A DNA stretch of 27,854 nt, from positions 1 to 27,854 of the forward strand of contig CABQOK010000001.1 in the NCBI GenBank assembly GCA_902465755.1, given 5' to 3'. Source of the stretch: an uncultured Anaerococcus sp. GTDB taxonomy: Bacteria > Bacillota > Clostridia > Tissierellales > Peptoniphilaceae. A program made the position numbers and the translations under genes. Shown here piece after piece: positions 1 to 7,173 of the stretch; within the stretch, counting starts at the first letter, position 1, and every line of letters begins with the position of its first letter. The notes below the pieces were generated by a model that was not told the origin of the DNA, did no database searches, and worked only from the letters and a program-made list of their open reading frames with translations.

Positions 1-1
1 T

Positions 2-193
2 CAAATAATTCACTTCTTAATTCTAATTTCCTACTTTATCTTTGCAGGAATCTATTTAAGATGGTTTGAAGCATCCAAAATCCTTATATATCCAATAGGT
101 GTTTTTGTAATAATCTATATAATAATAGGGATAATCTACTACTTACATGACAAAAAAACTGTTGATGCAGTAAATAAGAAACTGTCCAAATAA
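2..193 (+). CDS. C-terminal end of a DUF3021-like membrane protein (partial)
   Basis: An open frame enters from the left edge and runs 63 codons to TAA, so only the C-terminus is visible. It shows two hydrophobic segments, a Trp-Phe-Glu turn between them, and a short Lys/Asp-rich tail. That layout resembles the end of DUF3021 proteins, small four-helix membrane proteins often encoded beside LytTR regulators. The family call rests on pattern memory from a fragment and the function of DUF3021 is not established. A terminator follows a few bases after the stop, so this closes its transcription unit. Confidence 0.55.
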   Translation, partial: QIIHFLILISYFIFAGIYLRWFEASKILIYPIGVFVIIYIIIGIIYYLHDKKTVDAVNKKLSK

Positions 194-198
194 AAACT

Positions 199-222
199 AG
201 CTCGGGCAACCGGGCTTGTTTT
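199..222 (+). terminator. Intrinsic terminator with GCAA tetraloop
   Basis: A 7-bp stem (199-205 with 210-216, one G-U pair) closes a GCAA loop and is followed by TGTTTT. It ends the DUF3021-like gene. Confidence 0.75.
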
Positions 223-292
223 AAAATTAGAATAAAGTATCTTATCCTTATCTAAACTTACGAAAAATAATAAGCTCCTTTAATGAATAAAG

Positions 293-321
293 TTTACAAT
301 TTATCTCAGGTAATTTAAATT
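293..321 (+). promoter_or_regulatory. Possible weak promoter for the 364-777 gene
   Basis: TTTACA at 293-298 and TAAATT at 316-321 are separated by 17 bp. The -35 is good and the -10 matches only 4 of 6. Nothing else was recognised in the 170-bp gap before the next gene. Confidence 0.35.
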
Positions 322-363
322 AGACTTTTGCTGAAAAAGGAAGGATAATAAGATGAAAAATAA

Positions 364-777
364 TTGAAAATCTTGATACTTATAATTCTTGGGGTTTTAG
401 CTGTATTTTCCATATCCAAGAAAAATACCCAGAAAAATAAATCTTACAAGATAAAAGGAATATACAAATCTCAGAGGGCCTTTGGTGATGATTATTTCGA
501 TATCTACGAAATTATAATTGATGACAAGAATATAATTAAAGGAAAAAGCATAGATGATGATTACTACAAAAAATCAAAAGGCCTTAAGCAAATTATGAAA
601 ACTAGTAAGGAAGAAATAGATGACTATGACGATATTCTTCATTCAATAGAGATTCTCGAGAAAAACCCTAGTACTATCTACAAATATCAGGAAGATTTCG
701 ACAAAAAAGGCCATAAGAGCCTCTTTATTATAAATTACGACTTAAATAAGGGCTATATACTCGACCTTCAGATCTGA
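364..777 (+). CDS. Small membrane-anchored protein of unknown function
   Basis: 137 residues: one N-terminal hydrophobic segment (about residues 1-17), then a hydrophilic Lys/Asp/Tyr-rich part with no motif I recognise. It is probably anchored to the membrane with the bulk outside. The frame has no ATG; it opens only at TTG 364 because TAA lies directly upstream at 361-363. A good ribosome site (AAAGGAAGG, about 336-344) instead fits ATG 353, which reads only four codons before TGA at 365-367. That stop overlaps the TTG start. This could be translational coupling from a mini-ORF, or a frameshift that has cut off the original start. Function cannot be assigned. Confidence 0.6.
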   Translation: MKILILIILGVLAVFSISKKNTQKNKSYKIKGIYKSQRAFGDDYFDIYEIIIDDKNIIKGKSIDDDYYKKSKGLKQIMKTSKEEIDDYDDILHSIEILEKNPSTIYKYQEDFDKKGHKSLFIINYDLNKGYILDLQI

Positions 778-914
778 AATTTTAAGCTAAGACTACTAGC
801 CTTTTATCTTTGTAATACATACTGATTCGCCTCTTATATCGCAGTCTTTACATTTTATATGACTATAATATAGTGAAAAAGATAAAAGTAATATTATTGA
901 AGATGAAAGGATGA

Positions 915-1391
915 ATGATGAAGAAAAAGTACTACCTTGTATTAATAGGTCTAATAATCATAGGCGTTTTATTAAAGATAAGACCTAATAACGAAGGACC
1001 GAGTGTTCCCAAGGCAGATGATGTAAAAAGCCTTAGCCTTATCAAAATTGCAAATGATAGAGGAGTTGAAAAACGGACAATTAAGGAAAATAATGATATA
1101 GAAAATTTTCTACAATTGTTAGAAAACTCTAAACTAACAAAGAAAGAAAGCGTATCAGATTTTCCTAATAAAGACGAGTTTATCCTAGTAAGTATCGGAA
1201 TGTCAGAAGGCGGATACATAAGAAATACTATCCATGAAGAAGATAAAAAACTTTATTTCGAACAACCCTATGTGGGAATTTACGAGCTTTCTTATAATGA
1301 TATTTCTTCCTTCCTAAAATCCACTGTAAAAGAAGAGGATAAGGAAAATATTTCAGAAGATCTAGAAGATATCTTGAAGAATAATTTCTAG
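915..1391 (+). CDS. DUF5301-like membrane-anchored protein
   Basis: 158 residues with a short basic N-terminus and one hydrophobic segment (about residues 5-22), consistent with a signal anchor. A soluble domain follows containing PSVPKADDVKSLSL, a middle stretch about a phosphate-poor 'KESVSDFPNKDEF' region, and 'EQPYVGIYELS' near residues 117-127. This order resembles DUF5301, a small extracellular domain common in clostridia and of unknown function. Two ATGs are possible, 915 and 918; the GAAAGG site at 905-910 is better spaced for 918. The last 20 residues are very acidic. It is convergent with the DUF3169 gene, with a shared terminator between. Confidence 0.6.
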   Translation: MMKKKYYLVLIGLIIIGVLLKIRPNNEGPSVPKADDVKSLSLIKIANDRGVEKRTIKENNDIENFLQLLENSKLTKKESVSDFPNKDEFILVSIGMSEGGYIRNTIHEEDKKLYFEQPYVGIYELSYNDISSFLKSTVKEEDKENISEDLEDILKNNF

Positions 1392-1455
1392 GATTAATAG
1401 ATTTAAAATTTAATAAAAATATCATCTTCCTATATCTTAAGTTTTCATATAGTAA

Positions 1456-1487
1456 AAGGCTTCTGATCTTTATTTGTCAGAAGCCTT
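1456..1487. terminator. Bidirectional terminator
   Basis: A perfect 11-bp stem (1456-1466 with 1477-1487) around a 10-nt loop. CTTTATTTTT follows on the + strand and an A run precedes it, so it can serve both the + gene ending at 1391 and the - gene ending at 1497. Confidence 0.8.
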
Positions 1488-1496
1488 CTTTATTTT

Positions 1497-2186
1497 TCAT
1501 TTATTATAAGCTATAATGCCAATAACTGAAGATAATGCTATAAAAATAGGTGCGATTATCCCTACATCTAAATGATGGGCTAGGCCTGATAGGACTACTA
1601 GCATTATGAAGTTGGTAAAAATTATTGCCCTATAGCCTCTATAGCCTTTTTTGTAATAACGGGCCTTGCTCATCTCGTCAGATTCTTCTATAAACTTCTT
1701 ATTAAACTTAAAATCAAGGGTGTCCGCTTTTCTATTTGGTTCTACTTTCTTTATAAGCTCGTAGTTTTTTTGAAAAACCACAGAAGTAAGAATTATATAG
1801 GCTAATAAGGCCCCTGCAATAATCACAGACTCTCTTAGATTAAGCCAAGACTTTTCCATGGACATAGCCCATACGGAAGCAAGTGCAAAGATTAGAAAAA
1901 TACTTATATCCCTAACCATGAGGCTATAGTTAGTGTATTTTACAGGAATTGGATCCTCACCTTGAAGGCCCTTTTCGATTTCTCTCTTAGACTTCTTATA
2001 AAAGGCAAAGGCTATCGCAAGACTTGTTACAATTACTGTAAGAGCTATAGCAAATACATTTTTCATTAGGAAAAACTTAATAGCCTCTCCCAAATCATTT
2101 AGTGCAATATTTTCAAGTATCCATCCAGACAAGGCCCCAACTATAAGCCCTCCTATAATTAACATTACAAATTTTTTCTTATTCAT
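1497..2186 (-). CDS. DUF3169 family membrane protein
   Basis: 229 residues with about six hydrophobic segments (near residues 5-25, 42-63, 91-110, 120-138, 188-206, 210-227). A cytoplasmic linker holds 'KVEPNRKADTLDFKFNKKF', a stretch typical of DUF3169 proteins. The role of the family is unknown. Its start overlaps the end of the upstream XRE regulator gene by 8 bp, so the two are translated from one message. Small XRE regulator plus multi-pass membrane protein pairs are common in Firmicutes and the regulator usually controls its own operon. Confidence is good for the family and nil for the biochemical activity. Confidence 0.8.
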   Translation of the reverse strand: MNKKKFVMLIIGGLIVGALSGWILENIALNDLGEAIKFFLMKNVFAIALTVIVTSLAIAFAFYKKSKREIEKGLQGEDPIPVKYTNYSLMVRDISIFLIFALASVWAMSMEKSWLNLRESVIIAGALLAYIILTSVVFQKNYELIKKVEPNRKADTLDFKFNKKFIEESDEMSKARYYKKGYRGYRAIIFTNFIMLVVLSGLAHHLDVGIIAPIFIALSSVIGIIAYNK

Positions 2187-2388
2187 TAATCTCCTCCAAG
2201 CTAAAAATATCTTCGACTTTTACTTCAAACACCCTAGCAAGACTTAGGGCAACCACAATAGATGGGTTGTAGTCTCCCCTTTCTATTAGAGAGATAGTCT
2301 GTCTAGAAACTCCAACCTTCTCTCCAAGCTCTGTCTGATTCATACCTTTTTCCTTCCTCAAACTAGAAAGGTTATTAACTAATCTCAA
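2179..2388 (-). CDS. XRE-family helix-turn-helix regulator
   Basis: A 69-residue protein that is almost all HTH_3 domain. The helix-turn-helix is around 'MNQTELGEKVGVSRQTISLIE' with the usual 'NPSI..AL.LARVF.V..EDIF' tail. I place the start at TTG 2388 because AAGGAGG lies at 2394-2400, five bases upstream, and the product then begins as in other short regulators of this class. A longer in-frame reading from further upstream would put the promoter and both operators inside the gene. It overlaps the DUF3169 gene. The two palindromes around its promoter suggest it represses itself. Such regulators bind DNA as dimers. Confidence 0.88.
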   Translation of the reverse strand: MRLVNNLSSLRKEKGMNQTELGEKVGVSRQTISLIERGDYNPSIVVALSLARVFEVKVEDIFSLEEINE

Positions 2389-2405
2389 TAAATCCTCCTT
2401 TCTTT

Positions 2406-2423
2406 TGACAACTATTGTTGTCA
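2406..2423. promoter_or_regulatory. XRE operator O2 (TGACAA-N6-TTGTCA)
   Basis: TGACAAC and GTTGTCA form a perfect inverted repeat just downstream of the -10, covering the expected transcription start. It has the same half-sites and the same 6-bp gap as the palindrome at 2436-2453. Confidence 0.75.
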
Positions 2424-2425
2424 TT

Positions 2426-2454
2426 ATTATATCTTTGACAAGTATCTTTGTCAA
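2426..2454 (-). promoter_or_regulatory. Full-consensus sigma-A promoter of the XRE-DUF3169 operon
   Basis: On the - strand TTGACA (2454-2449) and TATAAT (2431-2426) are separated by exactly 17 bp, matching the consensus at all 12 positions. It lies about 40 bp ahead of the TTG start. Confidence 0.9.
2435..2454. promoter_or_regulatory. XRE operator O1 overlapping the -35
   Basis: TTGACAA and TTGTCAA form a perfect inverted repeat with a 6-bp centre. It covers the -35 and part of the spacer. Its centre is 30 bp from that of O2, about three helical turns, so two dimers would sit on the same face of the DNA. Confidence 0.75.
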
Positions 2455-2461
2455 TAGCTGG

Positions 2462-2489
2462 CATAAAAAAACCAGGACAATAGCCCTGG
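2462..2489 (-). terminator. Terminator of nagB
   Basis: CCAGG (2472-2476) pairs with CCTGG (2485-2489). On the - strand the hairpin is followed by seven T. It lies 11 bp after the nagB stop and separates nagB from the XRE promoter. Confidence 0.75.
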
Positions 2490-2499
2490 CCCTTTACTT

Positions 2500-3222
2500 T
2501 TAACCCTTGTAAGCTTCCTCATCTACATATATATAAACATTTGGGTGAAGAGATAGAAATCCTGCTGGAAGGTCTGTTGATATCTTCTCATCTTCTAGTA
2601 GCCTTTTAACAGCCTCGTGTTTTTTCTTGCCATTTGCAAGAAGGATTATGGTCTTGGCATTAAATATATCTGCCATTCCCATTGAAATTGCATATCTTGG
2701 AACATCAGCTTCATTTTCAAAAAATCTAGAGTTTGCTTCGATTGTGGAATCTGTAAGCTTTACTATAGATGTTCTCTTGCTTAGCTTATCTGCTGGTTCA
2801 TTGAAGGCAATGTGGCCATTTTCTCCAATTCCTAGAATTTGTATATCTCTTTGTCCGAAGTCATCTAAGATTTTGTCGTATTCTTTGGCGTATTTTTCGT
2901 CTACTTCACTTGCCTTTGGTATTATATTTGCTCCTTCATTAAAGGATACATGGTCAAAGAAGTTCTTTCTCATAAAATAATTATAGGATTGCTCATTTTC
3001 TGGATCAATTCCAATATACTCGTCTAGATTTACTGATTTGGCATATCTGAAACTAATCTCACCCTCGTCATTTGCCTTTATTAGGTTTTCGTAGAGTCCT
3101 ATAGGTGAGGATCCTGTCGCAAGTCCTAGTTTTATTTGTGGCTTGTCCTTGATATTGTTTATAACAAGGTCAGCCGCTTTTTTGCTCATATCATCATAAT
3201 CTTTACATACTATAACTTTCAT
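2500..3222 (-). CDS. nagB: Glucosamine-6-phosphate deaminase
   Basis: A 240-residue cytoplasmic enzyme that converts glucosamine-6-phosphate to fructose-6-phosphate and ammonia, the step that feeds amino sugars into glycolysis. Seen: LGLATGSSP phosphate-binding loop (residues 32-40), VNLDEYIG with Asp67, and GIGENGHIAFNEP (131-143) carrying His137 and Glu142. The position of the E. coli Asp141 is Asn135 here, as I recall for other Gram-positive NagB proteins. I chose ATG 3222, preceded by GAAGGAG, over the longer in-frame start at 3270, which begins in the probable promoter. The length is normal for the short Gram-positive form. The product is the isomer used by the Pgi encoded 1.3 kb away. 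Confidence 0.93.
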   Translation of the reverse strand: MKVIVCKDYDDMSKKAADLVINNIKDKPQIKLGLATGSSPIGLYENLIKANDEGEISFRYAKSVNLDEYIGIDPENEQSYNYFMRKNFFDHVSFNEGANIIPKASEVDEKYAKEYDKILDDFGQRDIQILGIGENGHIAFNEPADKLSKRTSIVKLTDSTIEANSRFFENEADVPRYAISMGMADIFNAKTIILLANGKKKHEAVKRLLEDEKISTDLPAGFLSLHPNVYIYVDEEAYKG

Positions 3223-3261
3223 TTTTTCTCCTTCTCTATCTAATATCTTCTGCTTTCTACA

Positions 3262-3284
3262 ATTATACATTTTCTTAGTCTAAG
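3262..3284 (-). promoter_or_regulatory. Possible nagB -10 with adjacent small palindrome
   Basis: TATAAT on the - strand at 3267-3262 lies 40 bp ahead of the nagB start. No good -35 is seen at 17 bp. A CTTAG-T-CTAAG inverted repeat (3274-3284) occupies the spacer and could be a regulator site, though it is short enough to be chance. Confidence 0.4.
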
Positions 3285-3300
3285 TCGCTATTTAGGGCAT

Positions 3301-3326
3301 AAAAAAACCAGGAGCTTGACCCCTGG
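3301..3326 (-). terminator. Terminator of the rubrerythrin gene
   Basis: CCAGG (3308-3312) pairs with CCTGG (3322-3326), followed on the - strand by seven T. The design is nearly the same as the nagB terminator. Confidence 0.75.
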
Positions 3327-3340
3327 CTTTAGATATGTTA

Positions 3341-3931
3341 TTAATAGTTGAAGCTTGCGATTTCGAACCATTCTTGTTTGTGTGCACAAGCTGGACAAAT
3401 CTTTGGTGCTACTTTTCCTTCGTAAAGGAATCCGCAGTTACCGCATTTCCAGATAACTTTTTCGTCTTTTTCGAATACTTTTCCGTTTTTTACATTGTCG
3501 TGTAATTTTTGGTATCTATCTCTGTGAGCTCCCTCAACTTTTGCTATGTTTCTGAATGCTCTTGCGATTTCATCGAATCCTTCTTCTTCTGCAACGTCTG
3601 CAAATGATGGATACATATGTTCACATTCTTCGTTTTCTCCGTCGATTGCACCTTGTAGGTTTGTTAGTGTGTCGTGGAATACTACTGGGAATGCTGTATA
3701 TTCTGGGTTAAGCTCGATAGCATCAAGTTTGAACTCTTCTTTTAGGAATTTGTAAAATCTTGCTGCGTGTTCTACTTCGTTTCTTGCTGTTTCTTCAAAT
3801 ATAGCAGATATTTGTTTGTAACCTTCTTTGTCAGCTACTTTAGCTGCATATCTATATCTCATTGTTGCTTGGCTTTCACCTGCAAATGATGTGATAAGGT
3901 TAGATGCTGTTTTTGTTCCTTTTAATGTCAT
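3341..3931 (-). CDS. Rubrerythrin
   Basis: A 196-residue cytoplasmic non-haem iron protein that reduces hydrogen peroxide in anaerobes. The N-terminal ferritin-like domain shows the di-iron ligands: Glu19 in FAGES, Glu52-x-x-His55 in NEVEHA, a second pair in the 'GENEECEH' stretch, and the KVEGAHRDRY helix. The C-terminal rubredoxin-like domain has two CxxC knuckles (WKCGNCG and CPACA) for the electron-transfer iron. Both halves are complete. I chose ATG 3931, which has AAGGAG 8-13 bases upstream, over an in-frame ATG 30 bases earlier. A consensus promoter with Fur/PerR-type boxes precedes it, as expected for a peroxide-responsive gene. Confidence 0.95.
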   Translation of the reverse strand: MTLKGTKTASNLITSFAGESQATMRYRYAAKVADKEGYKQISAIFEETARNEVEHAARFYKFLKEEFKLDAIELNPEYTAFPVVFHDTLTNLQGAIDGENEECEHMYPSFADVAEEEGFDEIARAFRNIAKVEGAHRDRYQKLHDNVKNGKVFEKDEKVIWKCGNCGFLYEGKVAPKICPACAHKQEWFEIASFNY

Positions 3932-3972
3932 ATGTAATCTCCTTTTTATTTTTCTCTTCAACTTCTATTCAT

Positions 3973-4001
3973 ATTATAGTCTTTATTTTTCCACTTGTCA
4001 A
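3973..4001 (-). promoter_or_regulatory. Full-consensus promoter of the rubrerythrin gene
   Basis: On the - strand TTGACA (4001-3996) and TATAAT (3978-3973) are 17 bp apart, identical to the sigma-A consensus. Such a strong promoter makes sense if a repressor holds it down. Confidence 0.88.
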
Positions 4002-4013
4002 GAATCATTCTAA
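3999..4013. promoter_or_regulatory. Fur/PerR-type box overlapping the -35
   Basis: AGAAT-C-ATTCT (4001-4011) is an inverted repeat of the 7-1-7 Fur-family layout. Against the PerR pattern TTAnAATnATTnTAA, only the first two positions differ. It overlaps the last bases of the rubrerythrin -35, where a bound repressor would block polymerase. Confidence 0.55.
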
Positions 4014-4039
4014 AGTTTTTCTCATTCTAAATATGATAT

Positions 4040-4054
4040 ATATAATCATTATCA
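4040..4054. promoter_or_regulatory. Second Fur/PerR-type box
   Basis: ATAAT-C-ATTAT with flank CA on the right gives one perfect ATTATCA half-site. It matches both the PerR and the Fur 15-mer at 13 of 15 positions, so sequence alone does not say which regulator binds. Its centre is 41 bp (about four turns) from that of the first box, on the upstream side of the promoter. Confidence 0.6.
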
Positions 4055-4193
4055 ACTACATATTTAATTCTTATTTCTTCCCTTATTATAGCGATCTTTG
4101 TCCAAGATAGTTTTTAAAATGTGATTTAAGGAAAACTTTATCTTTTATTATAGTTATTATTATAGATGATTTTTTTGCAATGCATAATTATTT

Positions 4194-4224
4194 GATAATG
4201 GAAAATAGCATTATCGGGTATAAT
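4194..4224 (+). promoter_or_regulatory. pgi promoter region with GATAATG/CATTATC palindrome
   Basis: TATAAT at 4219-4224 is a good -10 for pgi, 26 bp ahead of its start; no clear -35 is seen. A perfect 7-bp inverted repeat, GATAATG (4194-4200) and CATTATC (4209-4215), lies directly upstream of the -10. The half-sites resemble Fur half-sites, but the gap is too wide for the usual box. Confidence 0.5.
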
Positions 4225-4249
4225 ACACATAGAAAGACAGGAGGAGAAT

Positions 4250-5530
4250 ATGAAATTAGATTTTAATAATGTAAACTTAGAAAAGATTAATAGCTATGAA
4301 GAAAAAGCCATGTCCGCCTTCGATACTCTTATGGGAAAGAGTGGGGAAGGTAATGACTTCTTGGGATGGATCGATAGACCAGTCGATTATGACAAGGAAG
4401 AGTTTGAAAGAATCAAAAAAGCTGCTGAAAGAATTAGAGGAAATTCTGACATTTTAGTATCTATAGGAATTGGTGGATCTTATTTAGGAATAAAGGCAGT
4501 AGATGTCGCTTGTGATTCTTATTTCGGATCTGATAGAAAGGTTAAGCTAATCTATGCAGGAAATCAAATCTCAGGCCAATACTTAAGTGAACTTCTAGAT
4601 TACTTAAAGGATAAGGATTACTCCCTAAACGTAATCTCAAAATCAGGTACGACAACAGAGCCTGCCATAGCCTTTAGATTCTTAAGAGAAGCAATAGAAG
4701 AAAAATACGGCAAGGAAGAAGCTAGAAAGAGAATTTTCGCAACAACTGATAGCAAAAAGGGAGCCCTAAAAGAGCTTGCTGATGCAGAAGGCTACGAGAC
4801 ATTTGTAGTTCCTGATGATATAGGCGGAAGATTTTCTGTAATATCTGCGGTAGGTCTCCTACCACTTGCTGCATGTGGCATCGATATAGATAAATTTATG
4901 GAAGGATTCGCTGAGGGTAGAGATCTATACACAGAAAAATCCTTTGACAATCCTGCTATAAAATACGCAGCTATTAGAAATATGCTTAACGAAGATGGCA
5001 AGGACCTCGAAGTTCTTGTAAACTACGAGGCAAAACTTAAATATATAGCTGAATGGTGGAAGCAACTTTTCGCAGAAAGCGAAGGAAAAGACGGCAAGGG
5101 AATCTTCCCAGTATCTGTAAACAACACAACAGACCTTCACTCAGTTGGACAAATGATCCAAGATGGTAAGAGAAACTTATTTGAAACTGTAATAGAAGTT
5201 AAAAACCCTGTAAGTGATCTTACAATCAAAGAAGATGAGGACAATCTAGACGGACTAAATTATCTCGCTGGAAAGACAATGAGCTTTGTAAACAAACAAG
5301 CTATGGAAGGAACAACAATCGCCCATGTTAAGGGAAATGTTCCAAATATCAGAATCGAAATGGATGAAGTTAATGAAAAAGAAATCGCAAAACTCTTCTA
5401 TTTCTTCGAAATAGCTGTAGGGGTTTCAGGCTATATGCTAGGAGTAAACCCATTCAACCAACCAGGAGTTGAAGAATACAAGGCACAAATGTTCAAACTT
5501 CTTGGAAAGCCAGGATACGAAAATAAATAA
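4250..5530 (+). CDS. pgi: Glucose-6-phosphate isomerase
   Basis: A 426-residue cytoplasmic glycolytic enzyme interconverting glucose-6-phosphate and fructose-6-phosphate. Seen: the [10 protein letters not shown] loop (about residues 72-81), the sugar-phosphate signature [14 protein letters not shown] (about 129-142), and [18 protein letters not shown] near residue 285. The C-terminal helix '[16 protein letters not shown]' carries the conserved Gln-Pro-Gly-Val-Glu and catalytic Lys. The length and motif spacing match the short Firmicutes-type Pgi, not the 550-residue form. The start ATG has GGAGGAG upstream. It forms its own unit, with a promoter in the shared gap and a strong terminator. Confidence 0.96.
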   Translation: MKLDFNNVNLEKINSYEEKAMSAFDTLMGKSGEGNDFLGWIDRPVDYDKEEFERIKKAAERIRGNSDILVSIGIGGSYLGIKAVDVACDSYFGSDRKVKLIYAGNQISGQYLSELLDYLKDKDYSLNVISKSGTTTEPAIAFRFLREAIEEKYGKEEARKRIFATTDSKKGALKELADAEGYETFVVPDDIGGRFSVISAVGLLPLAACGIDIDKFMEGFAEGRDLYTEKSFDNPAIKYAAIRNMLNEDGKDLEVLVNYEAKLKYIAEWWKQLFAESEGKDGKGIFPVSVNNTTDLHSVGQMIQDGKRNLFETVIEVKNPVSDLTIKEDEDNLDGLNYLAGKTMSFVNKQAMEGTTIAHVKGNVPNIRIEMDEVNEKEIAKLFYFFEIAVGVSGYMLGVNPFNQPGVEEYKAQMFKLLGKPGYENK

Positions 5531-5552
5531 AACAAATATAGAATTTAAAGAG

Positions 5553-5576
5553 CCAGGGCCTAGAGCCCTGGTTTTT
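5553..5576 (+). terminator. Terminator of pgi
   Basis: A perfect 7-bp stem (CCAGGGC/GCCCTGG, 5553-5559 with 5565-5571), 5-nt loop, then five T. It ends exactly at the stop codon of the convergent CPBP gene. Confidence 0.85.
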
Positions 5577-6482
5577 CTATCTTGTCAAACTGGCTTGTCT
5601 AGCCTTCTTATACAGTAAATACAAAGCACTTATCTCAACAATCGTAACTACAAGGCCCCCTTCTATACCAAATCCTCCCCCACTTATCCATTTATTTCCC
5701 ACAGATTCACTTAGGAAAATCGTGTTTTTGCTTGTGATTATCCCACTTACATTTATTCCAAAAAAGTTAGCTTGGAGGAAATTCCACACGCTGTGGGCGG
5801 CGGCTGAAATATATATGCTATCTCTTATATAAAAAAGCATAGAAAATACAAGTCCCATCAAAAATATATTGACAAAGGCTAGGAGGTTAAAATAAGAATT
5901 ACCCAGATGAAGGATAGAAAATATCAGACTGTTGGCAATAATACCTACCTTGGGATTTCTAAGGGCTCCTAGATAATTCATCAAGACTGATCTTGTGATA
6001 AATTCTTCCTCAAATCCTTGGAATATCCAGCCTATTATAAAGAAAATATAGAGCTTTAAATCTATATTATATATATTGGGACGAATTTTAAATCCAGATA
6101 ATAGATAGGAAAAAATGAAAGATAAACCAAGCATACTACTTCCTATAAGAAGGCCTTCTAGATAAGATTTACCCTTTCTATCATCTATAAGGCCCAAAGA
6201 TTTAGAATTTCTATTTTGGTAATATTTCACAAAAAAATACACAGCAAGGCTTACCGGTAAGGTAGAGAAAAGATTAAAAATCATTGAATACTCACGATTT
6301 TCTCCTAACTTTCTTATAAGAAAATCTCCTTCTCCTCTTAGAGAAAGTACAAATCTAATTAGGATATAAGAAAAAGACATAGCCAAACTCATTACAAAAA
6401 AGAGGACCAGAGCGAATATTAGGGGATTTCTCTCCTTCATCACCCTTTTACTTTCTTTGATTGATCCGTTTGCGTAAAACAT
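5577..6482 (-). CDS. CPBP-family intramembrane metalloprotease
   Basis: 301 residues with about eight membrane segments. All three active-site motifs of the CPBP (CAAX-type, Abi) family are present in order: Glu159-Glu160-x-x-x-Arg164 (EEFITR), Phe188-x-x-x-His192 (FSILH), and His230-x-x-x-Asn234 (HSVWN). The fold is therefore likely active as a membrane protease. In bacteria such proteins are linked to peptide maturation, bacteriocin immunity or signalling, and none of these can be chosen here. The start at 6482 has AGGAGG five bases upstream. It is the second gene of a pair, 8 bp after the gene ending at 6491. Confidence 0.88.
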   Translation of the reverse strand: MFYANGSIKESKRVMKERNPLIFALVLFFVMSLAMSFSYILIRFVLSLRGEGDFLIRKLGENREYSMIFNLFSTLPVSLAVYFFVKYYQNRNSKSLGLIDDRKGKSYLEGLLIGSSMLGLSFIFSYLLSGFKIRPNIYNIDLKLYIFFIIGWIFQGFEEEFITRSVLMNYLGALRNPKVGIIANSLIFSILHLGNSYFNLLAFVNIFLMGLVFSMLFYIRDSIYISAAAHSVWNFLQANFFGINVSGIITSKNTIFLSESVGNKWISGGGFGIEGGLVVTIVEISALYLLYKKARQASLTR

Positions 6483-6490
6483 ATATCCTC

Positions 6491-7105
6491 CTAGTTTGCG
6501 TAGTCTAGGGCCCCTCCCAATATGGCATTTACAAAGGGTCTTGACTCATAAATCTTCTTTGAAAACATCTTATCTCTTATGAAAATACTAACTCTAGCCT
6601 TTTTTTTAGGATAATCTTTACTAGATAGGGCCTTAATATAATCCTCATGACTTACCCCAGCTTCTAGGCTATTGTATACATCTATATAGTTGACATTTTC
6701 TATTTCAAGGCTTAATTCTTTCCCGCCTTCTACCTTCTTTTCTTCTATATAAGTTATGGATAGATTCTTAAAGGCTGCTTGATAGAATTCCTTCTCTTCC
6801 TTCTCATCATTAGAGTAGGATTTCTTTAGAGCCTCCATAATTACATCCATCCTGTCCATATTTTTTTCAAAATATCCCTCATCATAGATTTTGATAGCAG
6901 TTTCTATATCGCTTGCTATCCTTTTATTAGAAGATGTGATCTTTCTTACTGCAAATACTAGGGCAAGTAGAATTATAAGGATTAGTCCTGTGCGAATGAT
7001 TCTTTCCTGCCTGCGTTTTCTGATTCGCTTTCTTCGTCTTAATTCTTCCCTTTTTATATCTCTCGATTCTCTTTCTTTAACTGATGGTCTTCTTTGTCTT
7101 GTCAT
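6491..7105 (-). CDS. Single-pass membrane protein of unknown function
   Basis: 204 residues. The first 37 are extremely basic (more than half Arg/Lys, no acidic run), followed by one hydrophobic segment at about residues 38-54 and then a charged domain rich in Lys/Glu. The basic N-terminus predicts that the tail faces the cytoplasm and the C-terminal domain faces outside. No family recognised. It is probably co-transcribed with the CPBP protease gene 8 bp downstream, so it could be a partner or a substrate of that protease, but this is only a guess from position. Confidence 0.7.
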   Translation of the reverse strand: MTRQRRPSVKERESRDIKREELRRRKRIRKRRQERIIRTGLILIILLALVFAVRKITSSNKRIASDIETAIKIYDEGYFEKNMDRMDVIMEALKKSYSNDEKEEKEFYQAAFKNLSITYIEEKKVEGGKELSLEIENVNYIDVYNSLEAGVSHEDYIKALSSKDYPKKKARVSIFIRDKMFSKKIYESRPFVNAILGGALDYAN

Positions 7106-7173
7106 ATCTGCTCCTATATTGAGTATTATATCATTTTATTAGTAATTTTTCTTTTTTGTGATATGATTTAAGT

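Noticed and set aside
784..805. Terminator after the 364-777 gene
   Set aside because: AAGCTA/TAGCCTT gives only a weak bulged stem with a short T-run.
2179..2454. Longer XRE protein starting at 2454
   Set aside because: The extra N-terminus would be encoded by the promoter and both operators; TTG 2388 has an ideal ribosome site.
3828..4110. Short + strand open frames over the rubrerythrin promoter
   Set aside because: They are the reverse of the rubrerythrin 5' end and AT-rich promoter DNA, with no ribosome site.
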